Below, one piece after another: positions 52,604 to 61,183 of a stretch of DNA of 64,000 nt (the first letter of the stretch is position 1; every line of letters starts with the position of its first letter). Under the pieces are notes generated by a model that saw only the letters and a list, made by a program, of their open reading frames with translations, was not told the origin of the DNA and searched no databases. A program made the position numbers and the translations under genes. Source of the stretch: Sphingobacterium sp. UT-1RO-CII-1 (GTDB lineage Bacteria > Bacteroidota > Bacteroidia > Sphingobacteriales > Sphingobacteriaceae); the NCBI RefSeq assembly GCF_026711005.1, contig NZ_JAPPVJ010000002.1, forward strand, positions 310,001-374,000. Direction: 5' to 3'.

Positions 52604-53506
52604 ATGATTAAAAATCAACATATTATCGATACTATATTCAATTTCATGAGTATTAAGGGCGTAGGGCCAGTCCAGACCAATAGATTGTTATTGGCTATGA
52701 ATGACTACTCTCCAATCAGTATCCAAAATATTGCTTTTAATCTATTAAACGTACAGCAACGAGTGGAGTTTGAGGAGATTAAAGACCAGCCAATTGATAT
52801 AAACTCGAAGTTTGCTGTTGAGTTTATTCTTCTGCAAGAAGAGGCTTACCCGGAAGAGGTTAAGAAGGCTCTCGGCTCGAGTGCGCCCCCTGTACTATCT
52901 GTAATTGGGAATAAAGATTTATTGATCAAAAAGAAAGTTGCTTTCAGTGGGTCGAGAAATGTTTCTGATAAAGGGATTAAAATAACGGAAGATACGGTAA
53001 CAGCCCTCATTGCGGAAGATGTTGTAATTGTATCCGGCTACGCCAAAGGCGTAGATTTTGCGGCACATTATACTGCCTTAAAAAACGGGGGCTCGACAAT
53101 CATTGTACTCCCGGAGGGAATAAACCACTTTCGTATAAAAAAAGAATTTAGGGAAGTGTGGGATTGGGAACGTGTGCTAGTAATTAGTGAATTTCAGCCT
53201 TTTGAGAAATGGATGGCTAGCCGGGCGATGAAACGTAATGCTACGATCATCGGGTTAAGTGATGTAGTGATGGTGATTGAAGCGGGCGCAACAGGAGGTA
53301 GCTTGGATGCTGGACATAAAACATTGGATATGAATAAAGCGCTATTCGTACCACAGTATACTGACATCCCCGACTCTGCCCTGGGTAACACTACTTTATT
53401 AAGTAGAGGTGCTTTTGCGCTAAAAATGAGTAAAGAAACAAAAAGACCTAATATCAGTAAGATTCTGGAACTGATAGAAACTGAAAACAAGTATAGTTTG
53501 TTCTGA
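52604..53506 (+). CDS. DprA/Smf-like (SLOG-fold) protein
   Basis: A 300-aa DprA relative: an N-terminal helix-hairpin-helix-like segment (FMSIKGVGPVQTNRLL) and a Rossmann-type core with KVAFSGSRNVSDKG (GSR, 116-118), VVIVSGYAKGVDFAAHYTALKNGGSTIIVLPEG (144-172) and IGLSDVVMVIEAGATGGSLDAGHKTLDMNKALFVPQ. The SGxAxGxD and GG-x-T-x-x-V motifs match DprA, which loads RecA on single-stranded DNA in transformation; related SLOG domains bind nucleotides in conflict systems. It is translationally close to the phosphoribosyltransferase gene (2 bp). No DprA C-terminal winged helix is obvious; the protein ends in ISKILELIETENKYSLF. Confidence 0.82.
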   Translation: MIKNQHIIDTIFNFMSIKGVGPVQTNRLLLAMNDYSPISIQNIAFNLLNVQQRVEFEEIKDQPIDINSKFAVEFILLQEEAYPEEVKKALGSSAPPVLSVIGNKDLLIKKKVAFSGSRNVSDKGIKITEDTVTALIAEDVVIVSGYAKGVDFAAHYTALKNGGSTIIVLPEGINHFRIKKEFREVWDWERVLVISEFQPFEKWMASRAMKRNATIIGLSDVVMVIEAGATGGSLDAGHKTLDMNKALFVPQYTDIPDSALGNTTLLSRGAFALKMSKETKRPNISKILELIETENKYSLF

Positions 53507-53559
53507 TAGATTAAGCTTGGATTTCTTCCAACTAAGATTCGCTGTACTTCATGCTACTA

Positions 53560-53771
53560 TAAGGAATGTATAAGCTGTTTTCCTTTGTCTGTTAAATTAG
53601 AATGTTAAGACTTTGACTTTATCATCAAATAGATCGTCGCCTCTGAAAAACACGGTTTAATAAGATTAACACATCATGTTTTAATAAAAATAACACAACA
53701 ATATTTACTAAATTTGTCACATCTGTTTTTAATAAAAATAACACATCAGGGTTTAATAAATTTATAAGAAT
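53560..53771 (+). repeat. Fic promoter region with five 24-bp repeats (copy 1)
   Basis: TTTAATAA-type units start at 53656, 53680, 53704, 53728 and 53752, exactly 24 bp apart, each ending in AACACA-like bases. The third unit contains TAAATTTG (53709-53716), a Bacteroidetes -7 box. The same region recurs at 58305-58493 and 62820-63015, but those copies lack the unit with the -7 box. It is inferred to be an operator array for the Fic gene. Confidence 0.8.
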
Positions 53772-55331
53772 ATGGCAACACCACGTGAAAGATTTGTAGA
53801 AGCCCTAAAATTCTTGCAAGAAATACAGAAAAAGAGGATTGTAGGCATTCATACCGATGATATGCCGAATCGGAAATACCGTGAGATACTTTCCAAGAAT
53901 GGTTTTATACGAGAGGTAGCTAAAGGATGGTATATCGCCACCAATCCGGAAGAAAAGAATGGTGAGACCACAGCTTGGTATAGCTGTTACTGGGATTTTG
54001 TTGCCGTATTTCTCGAAAGAAAATATGGTGATAATTGGTGCCTATCTGCCGATCAGTCACTATTGTTACATGCAGGCAATCACTCAGTACCGCAGCAATT
54101 GCTTGTTCGTTCTCCACAAGGAAATAACAATCCTACGCCGCTCCCACATAACACTTCATTATTCAATATGCGTGGAGAACTGCCATCTGCGGATCAGCTT
54201 ATGGTAACCCCAAACGGTATTCGGATGTACAATCTACAGTCGGCATTGGTATACAGTTCTGCCAGCACGTATACCAGTAACGCTATTGATGCGCGAACAG
54301 CACTGTCACTAATACGTGATGCTTCGGAGCTTTTACCTGTACTTCTGGAGAACGGGCATACTACTTTAGCTGGACGCCTAGCGGGCGCTTTCCGCAATAT
54401 TGACAGGGACAAGGTGGCTAATCAAATTATAGACACCTTTAAGCAGGCAGATTATGATATCCGTGAAGAAGATCCATTTGAAAGCAAACTGGACTTAAAG
54501 TTATCCTCGCGAGAACGTTCGCCTTACGCAAACCGTATACGTTTGATGTGGATACAGATGCGCGAAGTTGTAATCAAAAACTTTCCAGCTTCACCTGGCA
54601 TTCCAGTCAACCATGATTTGTATCTTAAAAATATAGACGATATTTATGTGACAGATGCTTATCATTCACTATCAATTGAGCGTTACCACGTAACGCCCGA
54701 ACTTATTGCCAAGGTAAGTTCAGGAGAATGGGACGCAAAAGAAAATAAGGAAGACCGTAAACAACGTGATGCGATGGCAGCCAGAGGCTACTATCAGGCT
54801 TTTCTATCTGTAAAAGAGAGCATAAAAGCTATTTTGAAAGGAAAAAACGCGGGCGTTCAGGCAGATATAGATCATTCAAAATGGTATAGGGAGCTGTTTG
54901 ATCCAAGTGTAACTATCGGAATACTAAAAGCCTCAGATCTTGCTGGTTATCGAAACCACCAAGTATATATAGGTAATTCTAAGCATGTACCGCCTAGTGT
55001 AGACGCTATGAGAGATACTATGCCTGTTTTGTTTGAACTGCTCGAAGAAGAGCCTGAGGCCTCTGCTAGGGCTATTTTAGGCCATTTTATATTTGTATTC
55101 ATTCATCCTTACATGGATGGAAACGGACGTATGGGAAGATTCTTAATGAATGCTATGTTGGCTTCTGGAGGTTATCCTTGGACGGTGATACCCGTGGAAA
55201 GAAGAGACGAATATATGCAGGCGCTTGAAAAAGCAAGCGTGGAACAGGATATAGAACCTTTTACATCATTTGTTGGTCACCTAATTAGTGAGGGAATAAA
55301 AGGAAAATCTGTGGCTGGATTGCCAGAATAA
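53772..55331 (+). CDS. Fic-domain enzyme with AbiEi-like N-terminal region
   Basis: A 519-aa protein. The C-terminal half is a Fic domain with the complete active site HPYMDGNGRMGRF (about 445-457), which catalyses AMPylation or similar transfers to target proteins. Upstream, SLSIERYHV stands at the position of the (S/T)xxxE(G/N) inhibitory helix, with Arg in place of Gly/Asn. The N-terminal half (FVEALKFLQEIQKKRIVGIHTDDMPNRKYREILSKNGFIREVAKGWYIAT, SADQSLLLHAG, VRSPQG) resembles the winged helix plus body of AbiEi-type antitoxins, suggesting a fused regulator-toxin. It is expressed from the 24-bp repeat region. No separate antitoxin gene is adjacent. Confidence 0.87.
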   Translation: MATPRERFVEALKFLQEIQKKRIVGIHTDDMPNRKYREILSKNGFIREVAKGWYIATNPEEKNGETTAWYSCYWDFVAVFLERKYGDNWCLSADQSLLLHAGNHSVPQQLLVRSPQGNNNPTPLPHNTSLFNMRGELPSADQLMVTPNGIRMYNLQSALVYSSASTYTSNAIDARTALSLIRDASELLPVLLENGHTTLAGRLAGAFRNIDRDKVANQIIDTFKQADYDIREEDPFESKLDLKLSSRERSPYANRIRLMWIQMREVVIKNFPASPGIPVNHDLYLKNIDDIYVTDAYHSLSIERYHVTPELIAKVSSGEWDAKENKEDRKQRDAMAARGYYQAFLSVKESIKAILKGKNAGVQADIDHSKWYRELFDPSVTIGILKASDLAGYRNHQVYIGNSKHVPPSVDAMRDTMPVLFELLEEEPEASARAILGHFIFVFIHPYMDGNGRMGRFLMNAMLASGGYPWTVIPVERRDEYMQALEKASVEQDIEPFTSFVGHLISEGIKGKSVAGLPE

Positions 55332-55538
55332 ATTTTCTAAAAAACGCTCTTTTGACTTTGTCTCCTTAGGCTAAGTATTAACGTCTAACTGTTTTGATGG
55401 ATGGATATGGATATCGTATGCAAATATTTCCTTTTCGAGCAGTCGTTAATGATTGCCAAACTCGCTACGCTCGTGCAGATAATTAGTTGACATATAACTT
55501 CGGGTTCATCTGCTAAAGTAGGTGTTGCAAACTCCGAA

Positions 55539-57767
55539 CTACAACACCATCTTGAACACACCTATGACCTTGAGATCTGTAGTCTCTTCGTCCCGCAGTA
55601 TGATAGGTCTGTAAGTCGGGTCGGTAGACTTGGGCAAGAGGATAATCTCTTGATGTTGCCAGCCTTCGTCGGTTATGGTCTTTTTACTAGTATATTCCTT
55701 GACCGTATAATTAGCTCCAAAATCACGGTCTTCGAAACTGTCAGACTCGACTAGGCAGATAAGACCATTGCGGGAGCCAGCCTCATAGCGTTCGAAGAGG
55801 CAAACGGACCCATTGGGTATAATCTTGTTCATGGACTCTCCTACTACCCTGCAGGCAAAGTAACGCTCCGAATCTTGATACCGCTCATCGACTTCGATAT
55901 ATTGTGTGCTGTCGCTCTGCTGCAACTCGGAGAAGCCGCCTGCTGCGATGGCTAAATCGTAGTAGGAAATAGTGCTCTCACTCGCAGTGGACTTAATGAA
56001 TATGCTATTCTTTTGCAATTCGAGTGCCTGCTCTGATTGGGACAGAGCTGTAGCTGACACAATCTCCATATGACGGCTCAGGTACGTCTTGAGGTTTTGA
56101 TTCATCGCATACAAATAAACGCCTTTTATACCTCTGAACATTAACGTTTTGTATATATTCTTAATATAGAACAATAGATCTTTATCATCGGTACTATTCT
56201 TTCCGTTAATATCTTGGTATTGGTCGCGGTCGACTACGATTGAATCGGTTTCGGGGTCGTAATCTATCTCATAGCCAAAGACGATGGCAATATAATTGAG
56301 ATCATTACCAAAGACAGTGTGTATGCTGCCCACTTCTTCTATTGCGTTCTCGGAGTTGATCCAGTCCTTGGCTGATGAATTCCAACGGAGGTCTACTCCC
56401 TCTATGGTCATATCATAGAGGTGTCTATTCTTTTTGTCTTTAGTTTTGTACTTCCAACTAAAACCAGCTACTAAACGGGACAGGCCTTCACTTTTTTCTT
56501 TTTGGAACACTTGGGCTCGCATACTTACAAAGCTCTCGTAGAGCTTTAATTCGAAGTTGTTGGAATGAAAGCTCTCTTGTGGTAATAACTCCATATCGAA
56601 CAGTCGATGTACAAAGTCGGTGAACAGATCGCCTCCTTTTGAACGTATCTGAGTCTTCAAATGAATGGTATCATACTGCACGTTGTGTAGCAATGCTTCA
56701 AAACGTGCCGATGGCAGATCCGTTTTTTTTATAGATTGATTGCTATCGTAAAAAAGAATCTGATGATCGGACTGCTTTAGTATCCAGTCGAGCTCGGTGC
56801 CCTGGTGGATGTCAAAGCCCAATCGCTCGTTGCTATTGTCAAACTCGGCGTAGCCAGAAATATTTTTCCGTTGTTTCAGCCGGTGTGCCTCATCGACCAG
56901 CACAATCTTATAACTGCGCTTGGAAATATCAGTTGGTGATATGACCATGCTTGAACTGAGCTGATCGATATCTCTAAATACTTTTTGAAGCGTGCTGCGG
57001 AGTGATGCCATGGATACGACAAGTGCAATATCGTTTTTGAGTTCACTTTCGTTGGCTTCGGTGATACCATGTGCTTCCCGATACAGATTGAGCAACCTGA
57101 AAGCTTCTATCGAAAATTCATCTTCCATCTCAAACTGTTCGAAATAGCGTATCGGCGTAACGAGTAGTTTGAGTATATAGATGGCTATAATGGTTTTTCC
57201 TGTACCTGCATTGCCTTGGATAAACATGCCTTTTTTTTCTGATACAAGCATATTCAAACAGGAAAGTACGGCCTGTTGCTGATCGAGATTGAGACTTTTA
57301 TAGGGCGAATACTTAAATACATTGCTGTTGATGATCTTCTCGAAAGATGTACGTGCAATCTTGAGTTCTTTAAGCTCTTTCCATATCTTCGGGAAAAGCT
57401 CCTCGTATTCTTTCTTCTGGTGGTAATAATGTCCATTATTGCCCAAATTAGCATTAATGAGCGTTAATCCCTTTTCAGCTGAAAACAGATTGATCAGGAA
57501 TGCTTCGAGATGCAAAGTCACGGATTTATTGAACAAATGAGAATATATGGCATGCCTGACTAACAGGTCTTTTTTTTGTATATGTCTATTGTGATTTGAA
57601 AATCTATTTTTGATATCTATGGATTCGCCAATATATATTGACTTTGTGTCATTGAGCAGATAAACAAGCGCACTGTTGTAAAAGTCAAGTTCGCTATCGC
57701 TGTCTTTTACCTCTCCGACGCTACCAACTGGAATTATATGTACTTCTTTAATATCAATTTGCGACAT
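55539..57767 (-). CDS. GIY-YIG / DUF2075-type helicase / S24 self-cleaving peptidase fusion
   Basis: A 742-aa three-domain protein. Residues about 30-110 form a GIY-YIG nuclease-like domain (VYLLNDTKSIYIGES; IKNRFSNHNRH). Residues 160-560 form an SF1-type ATPase similar to DUF2075, with Walker A GNAGTGKT (185-192), Walker B VLVDEAHR (289-296) and a motif-III-like FYDSNQS. Residues about 600-742 form an S24/LexA-like domain: a putative cleavage bond in AIAAGGF (Ala609-Gly610), Ser645 in VVGESMNK and Lys690 in YTVKEY. It is downstream of mazG by 8 bp on the same strand. The domain order suggests a nuclease-helicase whose activity is switched by self-cleavage after DNA stress or phage signals (inference). 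Confidence 0.85.
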   Translation of the reverse strand: MSQIDIKEVHIIPVGSVGEVKDSDSELDFYNSALVYLLNDTKSIYIGESIDIKNRFSNHNRHIQKKDLLVRHAIYSHLFNKSVTLHLEAFLINLFSAEKGLTLINANLGNNGHYYHQKKEYEELFPKIWKELKELKIARTSFEKIINSNVFKYSPYKSLNLDQQQAVLSCLNMLVSEKKGMFIQGNAGTGKTIIAIYILKLLVTPIRYFEQFEMEDEFSIEAFRLLNLYREAHGITEANESELKNDIALVVSMASLRSTLQKVFRDIDQLSSSMVISPTDISKRSYKIVLVDEAHRLKQRKNISGYAEFDNSNERLGFDIHQGTELDWILKQSDHQILFYDSNQSIKKTDLPSARFEALLHNVQYDTIHLKTQIRSKGGDLFTDFVHRLFDMELLPQESFHSNNFELKLYESFVSMRAQVFQKEKSEGLSRLVAGFSWKYKTKDKKNRHLYDMTIEGVDLRWNSSAKDWINSENAIEEVGSIHTVFGNDLNYIAIVFGYEIDYDPETDSIVVDRDQYQDINGKNSTDDKDLLFYIKNIYKTLMFRGIKGVYLYAMNQNLKTYLSRHMEIVSATALSQSEQALELQKNSIFIKSTASESTISYYDLAIAAGGFSELQQSDSTQYIEVDERYQDSERYFACRVVGESMNKIIPNGSVCLFERYEAGSRNGLICLVESDSFEDRDFGANYTVKEYTSKKTITDEGWQHQEIILLPKSTDPTYRPIILRDEETTDLKVIGVFKMVL

Positions 57768-57775
57768 GCTATCTC

Positions 57776-58105
57776 TTATAGTTCGTTGTATTTTTTGGCA
57801 GTGCCCTTGGCTTTGTCTACGGGATATTTCTCATTGTTGCGCTTCATCTTGTCCTCGATGATCTGCTTGATATCGAGTCCGTGCTTGTCAGCCAGCAGGA
57901 TGGCATACATCAAGACATCCGCAAGCTCTTCTTTTAGCTTGTCGGGGTTAGCATCTTCGTTGCCCTTCCACAGAAACAGCTCGAGCAGTTCGCTGGCTTC
58001 AATACTGAGTGCCACGGCGAGGTCCTTGGAATTGTGGAACTGTTGCCAGTCTCGCGCATCTCGAAAGTCACGGATCTGCTGTATGAGGTCTTGAATATCT
58101 GTCAT
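57776..58105 (-). CDS. MazG-like nucleotide pyrophosphohydrolase
   Basis: A 109-aa all-helical NTP-PPase (MTDIQDLIQQIRDFRDARDWQQFHNSKDLAVALSIEASELLELFLWKGNED). The magnesium-binding signatures EASELLE and EELADVLMYAILLADKHG are intact. Relatives hydrolyse dCTP or modified nucleotides; the length matches single-domain RS21-C6/MazG-like proteins. It is the first gene of an operon with the GIY-YIG/helicase/S24 gene. Its final 85 bp recur twice downstream (58500-58584, 63022-63106) inside mosaic duplications. Confidence 0.9.
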   Translation of the reverse strand: MTDIQDLIQQIRDFRDARDWQQFHNSKDLAVALSIEASELLELFLWKGNEDANPDKLKEELADVLMYAILLADKHGLDIKQIIEDKMKRNNEKYPVDKAKGTAKKYNEL

Positions 58106-58280
58106 CGTCTGTGTGTAATAGCTTAAACGCTAAATTTACAAATTTTAATGTAGTCGGGAAGAATTATCGTTCTCTCAGAATCAAAGACACTTGAAATCTA
58201 ATAGTATTGCATAAAAATACAAGACTGATAGATACCTTTTGTACGGGAAAACCTAATCCTATTAGTTCTACTAAAAAAGA

Positions 58281-59188
58281 ATCAATTGGTGAATGGATGG
58301 GGCGTAAGGAGTGTATAAACTGCTTTCCTTTGTCTGTTAAATTAGAATGTTAAGACTTTGACTTTATCATCAAATAGATCGTCTCTTTTGAAAAAACACC
58401 GTTTAATAAGATTAACACGTCATGTTTTAATAAAAATAACACAGCAAGGTTTAATAGGATTAACACAGCAGGGTTTAATAAATTTATAAGAATATGGCAC
58501 TATCTCTTATAGTTCGTTGTATTTTTTGGCAGTGCCCTTGGCTTTGTCTACAGGATGTTTCTCATTGTTGCGCTTCATCTTGTCGTCGGATACTGTACTC
58601 TGAAATTTTTACGATCTCCAAGGTTTAATAACTCCTGAAGTTCATGCCTTGTATGCTTGTCCGTCATCACTGATAATAGTGATTCAACTTGGGGGGTGAC
58701 TTGGGGGTGACTTGAGGGGTGACTTGCTCACTTGATGGCAAAGTAACTCTCAAAAAGTTTTCAGAGAAGTGGAACTATATTTACATACGTAGCAAAGTGC
58801 ATTTTATGTTGCACAGTTTTAAAAAGTTGTTGAGATACCTCTGTCTTAGCGTTGTAATCGATACTGATCGCAGAGATATCCAATACTGTGCGTCAGAAGA
58901 TCTTTTTGGATAAGCGCATATCACCGATGCGAGCCACAACACCCCATTGAAGTAGTTGCTTCCTCCAGCTTGCCTGAGCAACTCATCATTCATGGTAAAA
59001 CCCTTAACAATATACTAACGTATAGGTGCGGTAGCCCATTGGCGGAACTTGGTGCCCTGATGACTTCTGACACGATAGCCTACGGAGATAATAACATCGA
59101 GGTTGTAGAACTTAACTGGTTTGTCTGAACCACTAATGTGCAAAATTTGCACATTGCTTTTTTCGTCTAATTCACCATCAGTAAAAAC
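58281..59188. repeat. Mosaic duplication, copy 2 (0.9 kb)
   Basis: This segment is repeated almost identically at 62803-63724. In order it joins a Fic-type leader with four 24-bp repeats (58402-58493), an ATGGC from the Fic start, 85 bp of the mazG 3' end (58500-58584), a minus-strand fragment of a gene ending in VTPQVTPQ repeats (58585-58774) and part of a RhuM-like pseudogene. It is a recombination product and encodes no intact gene. Confidence 0.88.
58585..58774 (-). pseudogene. C-terminal fragment of a VTPQ-repeat protein (AlbA_2/Fic-type tail)
   Basis: The minus strand reads FHFSENFLRVTLPSSEQVTPQVTP, then loses frame in the repeats (one base short relative to the second copy), and continues with sequence equivalent to SLLSVMTDKHTRHELQELLNLGDRKNFRVQY. 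This is the typical tail of Bacteroidetes AlbA_2/ATP-binding or Fic proteins. It is cut off where the mazG tail begins. Confidence 0.7.
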
Positions 59189-59344
59189 ATTACTGATATG
59201 CTTTGTAATAACACTCCTTTCTTTCTGAAAGAGATCGGCCATTTGTGCCTGTGTCAACCATACCGTCTCGCCCTCCAATCGTGTCTCGATGCGGGTCAGG
59301 CCATCATCGGTCTAATAGATAATAATATCGCTTTGAGGATCCAT
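58775..59344 (-). pseudogene. RhuM-family pseudogene
   Basis: The frame starts MDPQSDIIIY, hits a TAG stop, and continues TDDGLTRIETRLEGETVWLTQAQMADLFQKERSVITKHISNVFTDGELDEKSNVQILHISGSDKPVKFYNLDVIISVGYRVRSHQGTKFRQWATAPIR, the clear N-terminal domain of RhuM (virulence-associated, helix-turn-helix-like). A second TAG replaces the Asp of the usual DYIVKGF, after which the frame continues YIVKGFTMNDELLRQAGGSNYF. Beyond that, frameshifts scatter the remaining RhuM matches (ARIGDMRLSKKIF, ISATSIDYNAKTEVSQQLFKTVQHKMHFA) over two frames. The gene is dead. Confidence 0.85.
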
Positions 59345-59592
59345 AATCTAAAAGTTTAAGATATCGTGCAATAAACCATCTGCCTGCTCTTCTAAAGCCA
59401 AGTAAAACTAACTAATTTATTATGAGAAGCGTGCGTCATTATGCGATTTTCTGGATTTTATTATTTTACTTTTAGTTGCAAAATAGTTGAAATATCAGGT
59501 ATAAACAAAGTATCGCAAGGCTGTTAAAGGGCCCTTTGTAAAAGTATTTTCACTATGCTTAGCTCTTATTAACCAAGTTAACACACACACCA

Positions 59593-59861
59593 AATAAACA
59601 CCTTTTTACGGGAAGCCATATACACCATATATTGAACATTTATTATACTTATGGGTTAGTTCGCTTCAGTCGGTAATAGTTGCTGCAGGCAATGTCGCAA
59701 AAGTACTGTGGTTCATAAACAAGATGTATAAGCCACGGAGTGAAAGGTTACGCCTATTGTTAAAAGTAAAGGATGATAACAATACAATTTATGACAACAA
59801 ACTCAGAAATCATTTTGAGCATTTCGACGAGCGTATTGATTTAAAAAACGATAAGAAATAG
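59593..59861 (+). pseudogene. C-terminal remnant of a HEPN-like protein
   Basis: An open frame without a credible start reads ...YLWVSSLQSVIVAAGNVAKVLWFINKMYKPRSERLRLLLKVKDDNNTIYDNKLRNHFEHFDERIDLKNDKK-stop. The LRNHFEHFDERID block, with R-N-x(3)-H, and the preceding AAGNVAK helix recall HEPN-type nucleases of toxin systems in Bacteroidetes and cyanobacteria. The N-terminal half is lost. An ATG at 59724 would give only 45 aa. Confidence 0.6.
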
Positions 59862-59929
59862 GTAAATTCAATTTTTAATTGCGTCGATTATAACTATATA
59901 TTCCTGCTCGTTAAATTAATAAAGAAAAA

Positions 59930-60175
59930 ATGATGATAAAAGAAGATAAATTCACTTGGGATATTCAGTTAGCAGGTTATAATCATAACCAAGCAGATAA
60001 AAAAGGTAAAACAAATTATAAGGATTTTTTAAACGAGTTTGAATCTTTTCCTTGGCTTGACCAAATTGAGAAAGCAAATCAGTTTCCAGACAAATCAGCA
60101 CCAACTCTTTCGATTAAAGATTTGAAAACAGCTAAAGACTTTTGGATATCAAATAATCTGTACCTTGATAAGTAA
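59930..60175 (+). CDS. Small hypothetical protein next to the HEPN remnant
   Basis: An 81-aa acidic protein, MMIKEDKFTWDIQLAGYNHNQADKKGKTNYKDFLNEFESFPWLDQIEKANQFPDKSAPTLSIKDLKTAKDFWISNNLYLDK. It is read in the same direction, 68 bp after the HEPN remnant, so it may be the surviving partner of that gene. No domain was recognised. Codon pattern and length are compatible with a real gene. Confidence 0.5.
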   Translation: MMIKEDKFTWDIQLAGYNHNQADKKGKTNYKDFLNEFESFPWLDQIEKANQFPDKSAPTLSIKDLKTAKDFWISNNLYLDK

Positions 60176-60261
60176 AAGTACAGTTCCTCCAAAGTTTTAG
60201 GCTTATTTAGCATATAAGATTCGTTTCTCCTTAAGAAAACAAACTTGATTAGAGTTTTTAT

Positions 60262-61164
60262 TCACACTTCCAGCACTGCTTTTAACTTGTTGAACAATTG
60301 GACATGCTTGTCTGGATTGTTCGTTTTTAACTTATCCAGATTAAACAGCTTCCATTTCACACCAGGAAATTCTGAAAAAGAATAAAGACTCCAATCGGGG
60401 ATGAGGTTTTTAAAATCCAAAAGAAAATGCTTATCCTCTTTAGTTAGCGCCTGGTTAACGATTTTAATTAATTCCAAACGGGAATTTTCGTAATCTTCAT
60501 AGGTGAAATCTGAACGGGTCATCCCTTCAAACTGATTTTCAAAAGCAATATGTTGGTCAAGCAGATGTGGTGCCAACATTTCATTCATGGGTCTTTCACT
60601 GCACAATAACATCAGCAAAAAACCCTCCTTGATTTCTTGAGTGAACCCTTCATTTTCCAAAAGATACTTGACGTCAAACAGATCTCTTGGGTGCTGTCGG
60701 TCTAGCGCTGCGCATATCTTTCCCCCATATAGCTGTCCCAGTGACACGGTGGATATTTCACAGAAAGCATCAAAGGTTTCCTGTGCCTTCTCACATAATA
60801 CACGACGTTCGGGATTGCCGAACAAACCACGGTTCATTACGCTTACTTCAATTTTGACAACAACGTTTTTTACACTTACGATCAGCTTGTACTCTTTTTC
60901 TCTGATATCGGTAACGGCATAGGGTATTATTCTTTTGATATTCGAAGCAATGTTACCGAGTTCTTTCAAAATATTGGAAAGTGAAGTCTCACGGTCTGCT
61001 ATGGGAATATAGGTAAGATCTATATCCACCGACAACCTTAACATATTACGTACAAACAGATTGATACATGTCCCGCCATGCAGGGCAAAGCGCTCTACTT
61101 TGGCTACCTCTGGTAGTACCTGCAATAAGAGCGCTACTTGCTTTTCATATCGTTCTTTGTTCAT
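60262..61164 (-). CDS. abiEii: AbiEii/AbiGii-type nucleotidyltransferase toxin
   Basis: A 300-aa nucleotidyltransferase-like toxin of the type IV AbiE system. The DNA-polymerase-beta-like motif is HGGTCINLFVRNMLRLSVDIDLTYIP (GG at 30-31, Asp47 and Asp49). It is followed by LYGGKICAALDRQHPRDLFDVKYLL, the conserved K-x-x-A-L-x-x-R-x-x-R-D-L-F-D signature of AbiEii. It blocks growth upon phage infection when released from the antitoxin. It lies 143 bp downstream of the AbiEi antitoxin gene, an unusually wide gap for this pair. Confidence 0.92.
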   Translation of the reverse strand: MNKERYEKQVALLLQVLPEVAKVERFALHGGTCINLFVRNMLRLSVDIDLTYIPIADRETSLSNILKELGNIASNIKRIIPYAVTDIREKEYKLIVSVKNVVVKIEVSVMNRGLFGNPERRVLCEKAQETFDAFCEISTVSLGQLYGGKICAALDRQHPRDLFDVKYLLENEGFTQEIKEGFLLMLLCSERPMNEMLAPHLLDQHIAFENQFEGMTRSDFTYEDYENSRLELIKIVNQALTKEDKHFLLDFKNLIPDWSLYSFSEFPGVKWKLFNLDKLKTNNPDKHVQLFNKLKAVLEV

Positions 61165-61183
61165 ATGTAAATAATTATTTCAT

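Noticed and set aside
58500-58584. A second intact mazG gene
   Set aside because: Only the last 85 bp are present, joined to unrelated sequence on both sides.
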